A stretch of DNA of 64,000 nt. Origin: Sabethes cyaneus (taxonomy: Eukaryota > Arthropoda > Insecta > Diptera > Culicidae). Location of the stretch: assembly GCF_943734655.1 (NCBI RefSeq), contig NC_071354.1, positions 41,823,244-41,887,243 of the forward strand. Reading direction: 5' to 3'. Below, one piece after another: positions 44,370-55,884 of this stretch (the first letter of the stretch is position 1; each line of letters opens with the position of its first letter). The position numbers and the translations under genes are program-made. The notes beneath the pieces are model-generated. The model ran no database searches, was not told the DNA's origin, and saw nothing but the letters and a program-made list of their open reading frames with translations.

Positions 44370-45270
44370 GCGCGTTGTTTTAGGCGTCCATTTGAGCCTT
44401 CAACTGGTTACTGGTACCTTGGAAATAGGTAGCGTTATCCATCCAGAACTTTCTTGGCATGCACCTGCAGAAAACACAGGCGCGTAGCAGGCGTTAGGCA
44501 GACAACAATTTCTGTAGCAGTCGTCGAAGTGTTGAGATTTCGAAGTGCTGGCGAATCTTGCTGAAGATGATCTCGCGGTCCACCGCTCAAATCTTGCGAA
44601 TACCATGCCGATTCTTAAATACTGCTCAGTCCAGTCGCGTTGAACCCGGAAGTTTCTCCACCAGTTCCTGTAAGAGAACCGGATTCGCCAGATGGTTGAA
44701 CCGCTTCGAAGGCATTTTCCCTTAGCGGCCACTGAAGGCGTATCAGGTTTTCTTCATTTGAGTAACCGCAGGTGGCCGAAGACTTAAGTTACTAATAAAG
44801 AATTACTAATGGATCATTCTTGGGGATTCCCGTTGAAAACGGGTAGGTGTTTCCCCAAAACCTGTCTCCCAGTAATTTGCCCCTGCTATACAGTTGTGCG
44901 AAAGACAACAGGAACTGTTGATCCAACTGCTGGTGCTATACCGCTTGGAAAGCGCGATGGGAACTCGTAAAAACGGAAGCTGTCGCGGCAGTGAATGGAT
45001 TAGGAAATTCTGCGGTTCAGAATTCTGTGGTATGAATGGTATCGGGGAAGTAGATTGTTCCGCTGATGGGTTTTCGGAAATCTGATCCACGCAGAGACCG
45101 TTTGCTTGCTCTGACCGACTTCTACCCGATCGTCCAGCGCCTTGTTCGCCTAACCTAATCATTTACCTTTTCAATGGAATATCACCGATCCACTCGCACT
45201 GTTTGCTTCCACCAATTGCGGAAGAAGCCTCTGTCGCTTCTCGTGGGATTCCTTCCGTAGCTTTATTTGG
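44370..45270 (-). pseudogene. Bel/Pao-type LTR retrotransposon gag remnant (tentative)
   Basis: The minus strand gives NLIRLQWPLRENAFEAV (about 44755-44700) and, in a shifted frame, NPVLLQELVEKLPGSTRLD (about 44695-44635). These resemble conserved gag blocks of Bel/Pao elements (LIRLQ-LKG-A-EAV and NP-LL-ELVEKLP-RLDW). The middle of gag between them appears deleted. Frames at 44806-45162 and 45163-45270 continue without recognisable motifs. No LTRs were found. The PLE compound inserted at its 5' side. Confidence 0.5.
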
Positions 45271-45696
45271 AACCAAATACTCAACTGTTAATATTCGGCA
45301 GGGCAGTCTTCGGAGAAATTTATCAAGACTGAAGTTTGATGTTTTCCCGACGTTTCGACACTTTGTTGGTGTCTTTTTCAAGGGGTACTGTGGTACAATA
45401 CATTTTTAATGTTATTTTTAAGTTGCTTACATAAATTTCACTTTGCTTACATATCATTTAGTCTTTTGTTCTGTTTTTTGGTTTGTACATATTACGGTCA
45501 TGGAGGGTAGTAGTTGGTACATGAGCTGGAACTGGAGGGACATATTTATTTTAAAAGTGCACTGTATTTTAGATATTGCCCTGTTTTTCTTACTTGGAAT
45601 ATTTAAAAATTCAAATAATTTTTCTTGCTTTGACCTGTACTGCGGAGCACTAAACGCTTCTTTACAAAAGGTTTCTATTGTTTGAAATATTTCAGT

Positions 45697-46650
45697 TTAG
45701 CTGTTGGGCCTTACCGATCTATTACTGTGTTTATTCTTTAGTGTATGCAAGATTGCTGCGTAGGTGGTGTTTAGACCTTCTACATCTACACGCTTGTTTA
45801 CGGTGTTTGGTGTATTCGTGATGTGACACATTTCTAGAAATGGTACTGTGTGTGATCGGTAGCTGTGATCTACTATGGACGTTTGGCTTAGATTGAATCT
45901 GTGGTTGTGTGTGATGCAATGTTCTAATAGGGCTGTCTTTTCTCCTAGTGACCTGATTTCGGAACTGGTATTTGTGTGACTCATTAGTGTAGCTTCCAAT
46001 TTGTTTACATTCGACTGATGGCCAGAAATTCTAGTTTTTAGCTTGTTTTTCGTCATCCCAATGTAGCAACTATCACAGTTGTTGCAGGGGATTTTGTAAA
46101 CGATATTGGTTTTGTCTAATTTGTCTACCGGATCCTTCACGTTGCTGTGGAAGTGTTTTATTGTCCTGTATTGCCTGCTAGCTATTACTAGTGTAGGATG
46201 ATCTTTCGTAAGGATTTTTGTTATTTGGTTAGTGAGCTTTGGCACGTATGGAATGGATCTGTAAATTTTTGTTGCGGTGGATGTTGCTTCTAGTGTGTCG
46301 TGATTTGTTTTCGGCATATTTGTCTGGTCGGCGCTAGTGGTTCCTTGTGGTGATCGATCTCTAGTTGGTAGTTTGTTTCCGTGCTCTGGTGTTTTTGGTG
46401 GATTATCCGATGCTGCTGGTTGACTTTCAGGTGGTGAATGGACTGATGGGACGGCTGGCAGTGATGGCTGGCTTTGATGGTTTCCAGTGGGTGGTTGGAT
46501 TTCAAGAATTTGCGGTTCTGTGGACGGAGTTTGTGCATATGCTGATGCGTATTGGGTTGCGGTGTCAAGCGGTGTTTCTGGCGGTGACGGTTTATTCTGC
46601 ATGGTGGCTGGCTGGGTTGGACTTGGATCCGTAGCTGATGCTGAATTCAT
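45697..46650 (-). CDS. PLE GIY-YIG endonuclease part, truncated copy
   Basis: A 317-codon frame identical in sequence to residues 189-505 of the plus copy. It holds the P/Q/T-rich linker, the CNNCDSCYIG and RISGHQ motifs of the GIY-YIG nuclease, and the C-terminal KRVDVEGLNTTYA block. The RT domain is missing because the copy is cut at 46689. The first ATG is internal to the original protein. Probably not expressed as a functional enzyme. Confidence 0.75.
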   Translation of the reverse strand: MNSASATDPSPTQPATMQNKPSPPETPLDTATQYASAYAQTPSTEPQILEIQPPTGNHQSQPSLPAVPSVHSPPESQPAASDNPPKTPEHGNKLPTRDRSPQGTTSADQTNMPKTNHDTLEATSTATKIYRSIPYVPKLTNQITKILTKDHPTLVIASRQYRTIKHFHSNVKDPVDKLDKTNIVYKIPCNNCDSCYIGMTKNKLKTRISGHQSNVNKLEATLMSHTNTSSEIRSLGEKTALLEHCITHNHRFNLSQTSIVDHSYRSHTVPFLEMCHITNTPNTVNKRVDVEGLNTTYAAILHTLKNKHSNRSVRPNS

Positions 46651-46704
46651 GACTGGTTTGTTGTTGTAGGTGTTGTAGGTGTTGATTAGATCGTCGATCT
46701 ATGC

Positions 46705-48222
46705 ATGAAAGCCAGCTATTTCCAGTACAACAAACAGTATTTCCTCCAAACCTTCGGAACCGCCATGGGTAGCCCCCTGTCACCCATTCTAGCTGACATA
46801 GTTCTTGAAAACATCCTGGATCAAGCTATGAAAAACCTCCACTTCAGTATACCAATTGTTAGAAAATATGTAGACGATTTGTTCCTCGTCATACCAGAAA
46901 ATGAAAAAGAAAATGTACTGAATGAATTCAACCAACATGAAGAAAGGTTGCAATTCACCATGGAGGTTGAACAAAATAACCGGTTACCTTATTTAGATAT
47001 GATGGTGATACGCAACAACGACCAAACACTAAGTACGGACTGGTACCAAAAATCCATATCCTCCGGAAGAATGCTCCACTATAACTCCTGCCATCAGCTC
47101 AAACACAAAATAAATGTAGCCAACAACTTCATATGTCGAGTCAGTCGTTTATCACGGTCTAGAAATCAAAGCGAGATTAAAAAGACAATTCAAGAGCAAC
47201 TAAAAATGAATGGCTATCCAATAACGCTGATAAACAGACTAATCAACACCTACAACAACAAACCAGTCATGAATTCAGCATCAGCTACGGATCCAAGTCC
47301 AACCCAGCCAGCCACCATGCAGAATAAACCGTCACCGCCAGAAACACCGCTTGACACCGCAACCCAATACGCATCAGCATATGCACAAACTCCGTCCACA
47401 GAACCGCAAATTCTTGAAATCCAACCACCCACTGGAAACCATCAAAGCCAGCCATCACTGCCAGCCGTCCCATCAGTCCATTCACCACCTGAAAGTCAAC
47501 CAGCAGCATCGGATAATCCACCAAAAACACCAGAGCACGGAAACAAACTACCAACTAGAGATCGATCACCACAAGGAACCACTAGCGCCGACCAGACAAA
47601 TATGCCGAAAACAAATCACGACACACTAGAAGCAACATCCACCGCAACAAAAATTTACAGATCCATTCCATACGTGCCAAAGCTCACTAACCAAATAACA
47701 AAAATCCTTACGAAAGATCATCCTACACTAGTAATAGCTAGCAGGCAATACAGGACAATAAAACACTTCCACAGCAACGTGAAGGATCCGGTAGACAAAT
47801 TAGACAAAACCAATATCGTTTACAAAATCCCCTGCAACAACTGTGATAGTTGCTACATTGGGATGACGAAAAACAAGCTAAAAACTAGAATTTCTGGCCA
47901 TCAGTCGAATGTAAACAAATTGGAAGCTACACTAATGAGTCACACAAATACCAGTTCCGAAATCAGGTCACTAGGAGAAAAGACAGCCCTATTAGAACAT
48001 TGCATCACACACAACCACAGATTCAATCTAAGCCAAACGTCCATAGTAGATCACAGCTACCGATCACACACAGTACCATTTCTAGAAATGTGTCACATCA
48101 CGAATACACCAAACACCGTAAACAAGCGTGTAGATGTAGAAGGTCTAAACACCACCTACGCAGCAATCTTGCATACACTAAAGAATAAACACAGTAATAG
48201 ATCGGTAAGGCCCAACAGCTAA
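46705..48222 (+). CDS. Penelope-like RT plus GIY-YIG endonuclease, N-terminally truncated
   Basis: A 505-codon open frame. Residues 17-30 (FGTAMGSPLSPILA) and 54-61 (KYVDDLFL) are RT motifs with the catalytic YVDD at 55-58. Residues 190-315 form a P/S/T/Q-rich linker. Residues 371-400 hold the GIY-YIG core (IVYKI, CNNCDSCYIG, RISGHQ), followed by ALLEHC and VEGLN. Family proteins have about 300 more residues N-terminally (fingers and start of palm), absent here because the element is joined to an inverted copy at 46690. No stop interrupts the rest, so the insertion is young. The ATG at 46705 is likely not the original start. Confidence 0.9.
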   Translation: MKASYFQYNKQYFLQTFGTAMGSPLSPILADIVLENILDQAMKNLHFSIPIVRKYVDDLFLVIPENEKENVLNEFNQHEERLQFTMEVEQNNRLPYLDMMVIRNNDQTLSTDWYQKSISSGRMLHYNSCHQLKHKINVANNFICRVSRLSRSRNQSEIKKTIQEQLKMNGYPITLINRLINTYNNKPVMNSASATDPSPTQPATMQNKPSPPETPLDTATQYASAYAQTPSTEPQILEIQPPTGNHQSQPSLPAVPSVHSPPESQPAASDNPPKTPEHGNKLPTRDRSPQGTTSADQTNMPKTNHDTLEATSTATKIYRSIPYVPKLTNQITKILTKDHPTLVIASRQYRTIKHFHSNVKDPVDKLDKTNIVYKIPCNNCDSCYIGMTKNKLKTRISGHQSNVNKLEATLMSHTNTSSEIRSLGEKTALLEHCITHNHRFNLSQTSIVDHSYRSHTVPFLEMCHITNTPNTVNKRVDVEGLNTTYAAILHTLKNKHSNRSVRPNS

Positions 48223-48534
48223 ACTGAAATATTTCAAACAATAGAAACCTTTTGTAAAGAAGCGTTTAGTGCTCCGCAGTACAGGTCAAAGCAAGAAAAA
48301 TTATTTGAATTTTTAAATATTCCAAGTAAGAAAAACAGGGCAATATCTAAAATACAGTGCACTTTTAAAATAAATATGTCCCTCCAGTTCCAGCTCATGT
48401 ACCAACTACTACCCTCCATGACCGTAATATGTACAAACCAAAAAACAGAACAAAAGACTAAATGATATGTAAGCAAAGTGAAATTTATGTAAGCAACTTA
48501 AAAATAACATTAAAAATGTATTGTACCACAGTAC

Positions 48535-48573
48535 CCCTTGAAAAAGACACCAACAAAGTGTCGAAACGTCGGG
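48535..48573 (+). other. PLE 3' motif resembling a decayed hammerhead
   Basis: CCTTGAAAAAGACACC, a CAAA loop and GTGTCGAAACGTCGGG form a GACAC/GTGTC stem followed by GAAAC, like hammerhead stem II and the GAAA box. The CUGANGA box is broken (CTTGAAAAA). The mirror copy lies at 45347-45385. A separate perfect seven-pair hairpin CAGTCTT/AAGACTG follows at 48588-48615. Confidence 0.5.
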
Positions 48574-48680
48574 AAAACATCAAACTTCAGTCTTGATAAA
48601 TTTCTCCGAAGACTGCCCTGCCGAATATTAACAGTTACAATTGAATCCAGTCGATAAAAAACACAACCAAATACTCAACT

Positions 48681-51600
48681 TTGAGACAAAAACCGCTATT
48701 GGAAACATGCTATCGCGTAAATAGTTTACTTAAGACAACGAGCTGATGTATAATAATATTCTAAAATATTGACTATAACGTACCCCGGTGTTAGCGTCTC
48801 GGCCAGCAATCTATCACATCCAATAACGGGAACATAAAGAGCCATTGCACAACAAAGTGTGTAGTCTTCATCAGTAGTCGGATCGACCCGAATTACATGA
48901 ATGAAACCCTTCCCTTCAGTGGAACCCAGACTGTCGCCAGCGCCGTCGGCGTTGACGGCCGTGATGAAGCTTCAATTTCCAGTTGAATAATTAACGATTT
49001 GTTCAGTCACCCATCAAAATTGCGCCTCTCGCACCAACAACACGCTCTCCCGTCCAGCCGGCGCTTACCAACCGCAGGTAAACTGCTTTTGCTTTTTCAC
49101 CCCCGAATGGGTTTGATGTTAACTGAAAGTTTGCCTCCTGCGGCAGCAGGACCGTCCCTCACGGAGTCCCGAGTGTGCCGTGACGCTGGTGATGTCTATG
49201 AGAGATGAAATAAACTATCTTATCTTCCCTCGGGGGAAGCGTTGAAGCTCATATCGTCCAATATGCCGATGACAGGTTGTCTCTCCGCCTATCTGGTGCC
49301 GCCTGGCTCTGGGACTGTGCCACAAAGGGGAAGGACATTCCTGTCACATCATCATCGGCAGCAAATTTGGTTTCTTCTCTTTGCTTGCGCACCCCGTAGA
49401 CAGTCGACAGTGATCCTGTTCACGGGGAAAGTGTAGGTACATACATGCATCGATAATGCTCATCAGTAAATGGTCTGTGCATTTCACAGCAAATGTAGCG
49501 CGAAGTAATTGTGCACTCGGCATCGTCGTTTGGCAGAAGTGTGCTAGGAAATTGTAAATTTGCCGCTGCCAATGCTAGAATGTATTTTCATTCGGTTGAT
49601 GAAGCAAATATTCCTTCGCCTGCAGATAATCCCGAAATGTTGCGAACCGACCGAATTCGACATTCTTTTTAATCTAATGTGAAAAAGCAAGTCGGTCAGC
49701 TACAAGCTTGTTTTCGTAACGGCAAAGGGCAACATTCGAAATTCATCTGCTCCAACATACTATATCAACAACTTCTTGCACAACCGACCGGAGTATCCTC
49801 ATAAGTCTCATTAGGGACGGTATTTCATTTCATAGAAATTGTCCAGCCATGCTTATATCCTGGCAGCCAGTTATTTTGCTCGATTTATTTTCTCCTGCTG
49901 GTGTAGCACAGCCCAATAGTGTTCCTTATATTCCTGCCGACGATGACTCTGTGCTACATATATTACGGAGATGCTGCTCTGTGTGCACACATTGAAGGTC
50001 GAATGTTAGAAAAAGGGTAGTCGTTTTCCTGTGTATTAGGTTGATTGATTGCAGCTTTATCCTCTACGGATTACTTACTTTTATTTCTACAAGGAGAGAA
50101 CATAGGAAACTAAAACAAACAAGAAAGTATTGCAGCAAATGAGCACATCAAACTTTACGCAATAAAATTCTTTGCAGTTGGAAGAACCCAAACCAATTTG
50201 CTGTGACCTAAAAGAATTGGAACTTTAATATGTACTGCAAACAAATAGGACTGTAGGAATCTGAAGGTTACTATTTGTGAGCTTTATTTATTTTAACATG
50301 TGATTGTGACTCGATTCTACTCTACTTCATGCTTCCTTTATTCTCAACTAGAACAACTGCAACTGCCACGAATGAGCTCGACTGAATGCAATTAGACATG
50401 ATCTAATCGAGTAATTAACTCATGTTTTTGCTTTTTCCTAGCCTTTCATCTCTCGGGTATTTTTTTGTGACTGGTAGTGCCTACCAGTATTTCAACAGTT
50501 CTCTTTGTTTTCCCATTAAAATCCGCACACATCATTTATGAAGTTAGACTTGCTGTTGAACAGATTTCCAGGCAGATATAATTGAATTCGTTTCCCGCAT
50601 CCGCCGCTGCCGTTATGTCCCTGCTGGCTGGCTAGTGCAGCTGTTAACTATGTACGAACTACTGTGGGAAATAATTGATTTCTAGTTCTACTTTTCCTCA
50701 CCCACCTATGGCAAGCTAAATAGTGTCATACCCCATTATAATAGCCAGGTAAAGGCACCTGTGCTATCGAGTTGAAGTATTTACTTAGACGGCAAGCTGA
50801 CTGGTGAGTCGGGCACAGAAGCGTACTTCGGTTTTCAATGAACAGCCTAAACAGCAGCTTAGTGCAATCCCACCCTGCCTGAACAGGCAGGCTTTGTATT
50901 AATATTTCTCACCGCGTTGGCAAAACGCCGACCCGAATCGATATCAACCCCACCGGTAATTGAATGGCGAATGGGGAAAAATCACCACCCGGCCGGAGAA
51001 TGGTTTTCAGTTTTCGTGCCAGGCAAGAAGCCATATTCAACCATCCGAAAGCGACGGCGTTGATTGTGATTGATGAATCCACTGGGAGGCTCTGGTGAGT
51101 CAATACATCCCTTTCCCATTGCTTTGGCGCGGCGGCGGCACGGATCACCGAACAAAAGCTGCTGCGGCTGGCAGGAAACCCCAATTGGAGCTTTGTTCTG
51201 CATGTGCATACGCTCGGTGCAGATCGCAAATTGTAGGTTTGAGTAGTGAAGTTTTGCTTTCCGCAGTGCTCGTAATGTCATCGGTGCTTTATGCGCCGGT
51301 AGCACATCCAGGCAGGTAGGTACCTGGGCTGGGAATGGAACCAAATGCGGAAGTCCACTCCGCCGACGACGGTTGTCGCGGTTCGACCGGATTCGATTCA
51401 GCACGGTTCGGCCCGTAGGTACAGGCTGCAGCAGACTTCAGTGAAGTTATACTGATTGTGCTGACTTGTTTATGAGCTGCAATCAGCATGCTTGTTTCGA
51501 TGCAAGTGCATTACGGATGGCTAGGTGTAGATATACATTCGTAATGATCCTGTTGAGTTGGGAAAAGTATATGCTCATATGCATATTTCCTTTCGGGGTA

Positions 51601-52484
51601 CTTCACAGTGCAGCGCAAATTTCGAATCAATGATCGTAATAATTAATGCTACTCTGGCACAAAGCGTAACAAATTTGCCGATTGTTTATACGAATCGTAA
51701 GGTTTAATGCACATAAATAAAATAAAAACTGCTATCCAACCCGACTTTATGCATGTTTGTCATTAAACATCAGTTTAATTTTATATAACATTGTACTTTA
51801 TTTAAAAGCCAAGAATGAGAACAAAACTGTATTGCTGTTAAAGGCCTTCTAAATCAATGGCAATTGCCCGCTTTAGAAACATCTAAAGAATGGATTGTTT
51901 CCGTTTTCTTCTGATCAACTAGACTGAAAATTTGTTTAACGCAGGTTGAACCTGCAAGTATCTCGGAATCGATGACATTAAATTTCAGAAATTCATCTCT
52001 ATGAATTTCTCTATCTCTATGATAAAAGCTGCTTTCATTTGTCCACGATAAAATTGAAACAAACTCAAATTGCTCAGACTTTTGAACCATTGGGTAAAAA
52101 TAGTGTAAATTTTCAGTGGAGAAAGTCTAACTTTTGAGTCTTACAATTGAAGAATTTTATTGCAATGTATGAACAAAAAAGGGTGGTGATAAAATTTTAA
52201 ATAAGAATTGAATTGCTTTATTAAAATGGGCACGGTGCTTAATATTTGTTAATTTTGACTATTTCGGATCGAAACTTAACTCGAATGAATGCTTTGCGTT
52301 TAACAAGTCCTAATGAATCAATAATAACTTAGCCAGAGATTTAAAATTATTTTGAAAGTAATTTGATTCAAGATAATTGATAAGAAACAAGTTAATCGCG
52401 CAGTCAATAGCATTCAATAGTTGTAAATATAGTATCAGCGTATTCTAATCGTAGTTATTCGTTGAGTTGTGGGTTGAACGGGCA
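48681..52484. other. unassigned non-coding stretch
   Basis: No gene is recognised. The right flank of the PLE (48681-48770) may continue the Bel/Pao-like target. GC-richer patches lie at 48890-49400 and 50880-51480, with short frames on both strands (for example 140 codons minus at 50982-51404) but no motifs. The rest is AT-rich. Confidence 0.4.
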
Positions 52485-52765
52485 GTAATATAGATAGCAT
52501 AGCATAGCATAAACAAATTCACAAATTCGTAAATGTCCCGGGACTTGGGAAATACTAGTAAGTAAGGGGAACCCTAGACTGGCAAATGGCTGGGTAATGC
52601 GTAACATCGGTACCTAGCGTACCTGCAGTTATAAAATAGACCCCACAGTGGTCATAAGCCTCTTATCTAGCAACTCCTGTCCCTACCTTCTCGTGGTACC
52701 AACCGGAATACGAGCAACGGGTAACCAACCCCGGTGGAAGCTAAGGTCGTATACCGACAGGGTAA

Positions 52766-53303
52766 CCCGAACAGGAGCGAAGAGCAAAATAATATAAAAA
52801 CAATATCAAACTGAAGTATAATGCTATATTATGTTATTGAACAGCTATGGAGATACATTGATAAAACATTTTGTTATTGAGTAGATATTTAAAACATTGG
52901 TTGTAAGATGAGTTTAATAACTGATTTTATTATCATATCTTATTATGACCTTAAAATGACATTCGATATATTTAATAAAATTCTTTTTATTGATTAAAGA
53001 GATTTTGCATTATAGATATTTTATAAAATGATTTTTTTATATATCATATACTACTGCATTTGATATTCAACACCTTAATTATACTAAAATATGTTATTCT
53101 AAACTCAGGATACAGTTATGTTATTGCTTTGTTATTCAAATAACATAAGTAGTTATTCTTTTGGCCTTAAAGGAGCAAAATTTTGATATTATTTTTTGTT
53201 ATTTTACTAACTATGTCAGCCAAAATAAGACCAAATTTTGATATGAGTTATTTGATTTCTATAACACATTTTGATATTATTTTGCTTTTCACTCCTGCTC
53301 GGG
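52766..53303. mobile_element. MITE family G, copy 2 (538 bp), inside the RTE 5' region
   Basis: The left end CCCGAACAGGAGCGAAGAGC mirrors the right end read in reverse (CCCGAGCAGGAGTGAAAAGC), and the similarity continues through CAAAATAATAT. AA or TAA is the possible duplication at the flanks. The inside is AT-rich with TGTTAT/ATAAC words. Its start resembles MITE G copy 1, but the lengths and interiors differ. Confidence 0.75.
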
Positions 53304-54323
53304 AACAGGCACTCATGCATATGCTAAGTGTTGGCAAAAGGAACAGCCTTGCCAGCCGTGAGCGTCTGACTTCAGGTTAGGGACGGCTCACGACGGTGAT
53401 CCCACTTCACGGTGAATCGCCGTTTCCGTACCAGGTATGCGGCTGTATCCCAGGTTAGGGGCGGCATACAACAGCGGCTGATCCGGAGCAGGCGGCTGAC
53501 TTATGAAACGCTGTGTCTCGCCAGTTATACCCAAAACAGCAGCGCTTTCCGCGAGACTAGGCATCGCAGCCCCAGTGAACCGATGGCCGAAGACGGGAGA
53601 ACTTGAATTCCGCGCAGTAGATCCTATTGTGGGCACGACATTCAAGTATCACATACTACAGTGGCGGCTAAAACAGAGCATGAAGTCGGATTCGTATTAC
53701 ATGGAAAACAAATGAAGCCTGTCATTAGGTGGAGGCCCATCACTGACCATCTATGCGTGTTGAGAATTAAGGGCAAATTCTTTAACTACAGTCTAATAAA
53801 TGTGTACGCACCGACGAACGAAAAACCCGATGACGTAAAAGAGGCGTTCTAAAATCTTCTCAACAGGACATATGGAGAGCGCCCAAGACATGACATAAAG
53901 ATAGTCAACGGGGATACAAATGCATAGGTCGGACGTGAAGAGTTCTTTCGTCCCGTTATTTTATTTAATTTTAATTTAATTTAATTTTTATTTCACTTGT
54001 ATCGTGGGAGGCAAAAAGCACTTAGATTGAGATAGAAATAGGACTATTAATTTCTTGTCTCAATCAGGGCATAAAAACCTCCATCTTTTAACAAACAATA
54101 CATTGCATCCTAAGTGAGCAGTAATGCTCTTTAAAAAGGATGTTACTTATTGTATACATATATCACATATATTTATACTGGTTTGTAGGCGGTGCGGTGT
54201 CGTGGCGGTGGGCGGCTTGGGTGATGTTGTGTGGCGTTCGATGGCGGTGGTGTTGACGTTGGCGGTGGCTGTGGCGGTGCGGAGACGAAAATAAGCAGAT
54301 ATTTAGGGGCGTAATTAGTGGCG

Positions 54324-54809
54324 TTATCTTAGAAATTGGGGGATATTAAGCTTAAGGTGACTTCTGAGGCGGGTTTTGAAGATTCCAATGGTGCCTGACT
54401 GCTTGATGGTTGATGGTAGGTCATTGAACATTTTACTACCAAAGTAGCTGAGCTTTTTCTTGCCATATTCGGTGTTAGGTCGAGCTAGTCTAAGATTACC
54501 AGCAGCTCGCGTTCTTCGGGTATTTTCAACTCTTTCTAGCTCCAAGTTATGGTGAATGGCGGGATTGTTCATTATGTTGAACATTTGAGTAGCAAGCTGG
54601 TGCAAGTGAAGCCCACGAATAGGCAAAACTGAGTGGCTTTCATCATTATATAACAGCTGCGACGAGTACAGATGAGGTTTACGGAAAACAACTTTTAGGC
54701 AGCGATTTTGAAGACTTTGCAATTCTCTTAGCCTAGAATAACTGGCATTGCCCCATAGAGCTACTAAATATTGTAGTCTAGAGTGAACCATGCTGAAGTA
54801 TAGTTTCAA
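54324..54809 (-). pseudogene. LINE ORF2 C-terminal part, frame-shifted
   Basis: 161 codons beginning KLYFSMVHSRLQYLVALWG, then SLQNRCLKVVFRK and a final KKLSYFGSKMFNDLPSTIKQ block, the usual LINE C-terminus after the thumb. It continues the frame above after one indel, so the parent element was intact until recently. Confidence 0.85.
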
Positions 54810-54816
54810 CAGCCAT

Positions 54817-55884
54817 TTACGATCCTATTTTGTGCAGTGCACCACAAATTGGAGCAATCTTACGTTTTAGTTGTTTAACATGGAATGCCCAGTTTAAAGT
54901 ACTGTCCAAGGTGAGTCCTAAGTATTTGAAATAATCAACCTCCTCTATTATCGTATTCTTGACCGAAACAACTGATGTAGGGGCTTTTGGGCGTCTCGGG
55001 GAACGAAATATCATAAATTTTGTTTTGCTTAGGTTTAGCGACAGCAGATTGGAGTTGAAGTATTCCAGTAGTTTCAGAAGATCTTGTTGAATAAGATTCA
55101 CGATATGCTCACTTTCGTGTCCACTGTATGTAAGTGAGGTGTCGTCCGCAAAGAAACGAATTTTTCCGTGTAATTGCAAATTCGATAGGTCGTTGATAAA
55201 AATCGAAAATAAAAGCGGACCAAGGTTGCTGCCTTGAGAAACTCCGACCTTCACTTCTTGTAGACCACTGTTGCATCCATTTGCTGAAACAAATTGTGTG
55301 CGTCCCGATAGATAGCTTCTCAGCAACTCAAGAGCATTTCTTCTTATTCCATATCTCTCAAGCTTGTGCAGCAGCAGGCCGTGGTCGATGGTATCAAATG
55401 CTTTCTTCAAGTCCAAAAACAGCGCTCCGGCGAAGCGTTGATTGTCCAAGTCGTTATATATATCCTCAAGAAGCTCGCTGTTAGCAGTCAACGTACTACA
55501 TCCGCGACGAAACCCATACTGGCGAGAGAATAGTAGGTTGTGCGTCATCAAAAAGCTATTGATTCTGGTAGCAATCAGCTGTTCTAATATTTTGTTCAGC
55601 ACAGAAAGAATCGATATTGGTCGATAATTATTCATGTCCGTAACATCACCAGACTTAAAAACAGGAATTACGCGTGCAATCTTCAGGGATGCGGGATACT
55701 GCGCGGTCTCAGCTATCTCATTGAAAACCTCCACAAGAATTCGAGCGATAATTTGATGATGTGTCTTAATGATGGAAGTTGGTATCTGGTCCGGTCTAGG
55801 AGATTTATTATTTTGAAGGTTTCTAATAAGGAGTATGACTTCCTGCTCATTGGTAGGCCGCATGAACAAAGATGAGTTAGTCAT
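54817..55884 (-). pseudogene. LINE reverse transcriptase, fingers to thumb
   Basis: 355 codons. Residues 27-42 contain NNKSPRPDQIPTSIIK; MNNYRPISILSVLNKILEQL, QYGFRRGCSTLTA, ALFLDLKKAFDTIDH, VKVGVSQGSNLGPLLFSIF and IRFFADDTSLTYSG (catalytic FADD) follow in order. DYFKYLGLTLDSTLNW is near the end. The start is truncated: the frame is open upstream to the insertion junction. A single-base shift near 54817 separates it from the C-terminal frame. The style matches CR1/Daphne/Rex-like LINEs. Confidence 0.85.

Larger units (their letters stand above)
45287..48664. mobile_element. compound Penelope-like element, inverted pair with one 16-bp duplication
   Basis: A minus-strand copy truncated at its 5' end (46689 down to 45287) is joined head-to-head to a longer plus-strand copy (46690-48632). 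The two share about 1.4 kb of inverted identity (45287-46689 against 47239-48632) around a 0.55-kb plus-only part that encodes the RT palm. The whole is flanked by the 16 bases AACCAAATACTCAACT at 45271-45286 and 48665-48680. An inverted, truncated partner is a known habit of Penelope elements. About 32 bases of extra tail precede the right duplication. Confidence 0.9.

Noticed and set aside
46365..46669. Open frames antisense to the PLE linker
   Set aside because: They mirror the low-complexity P/Q/T-rich linker and recur identically in the other PLE arm (47250-47554).
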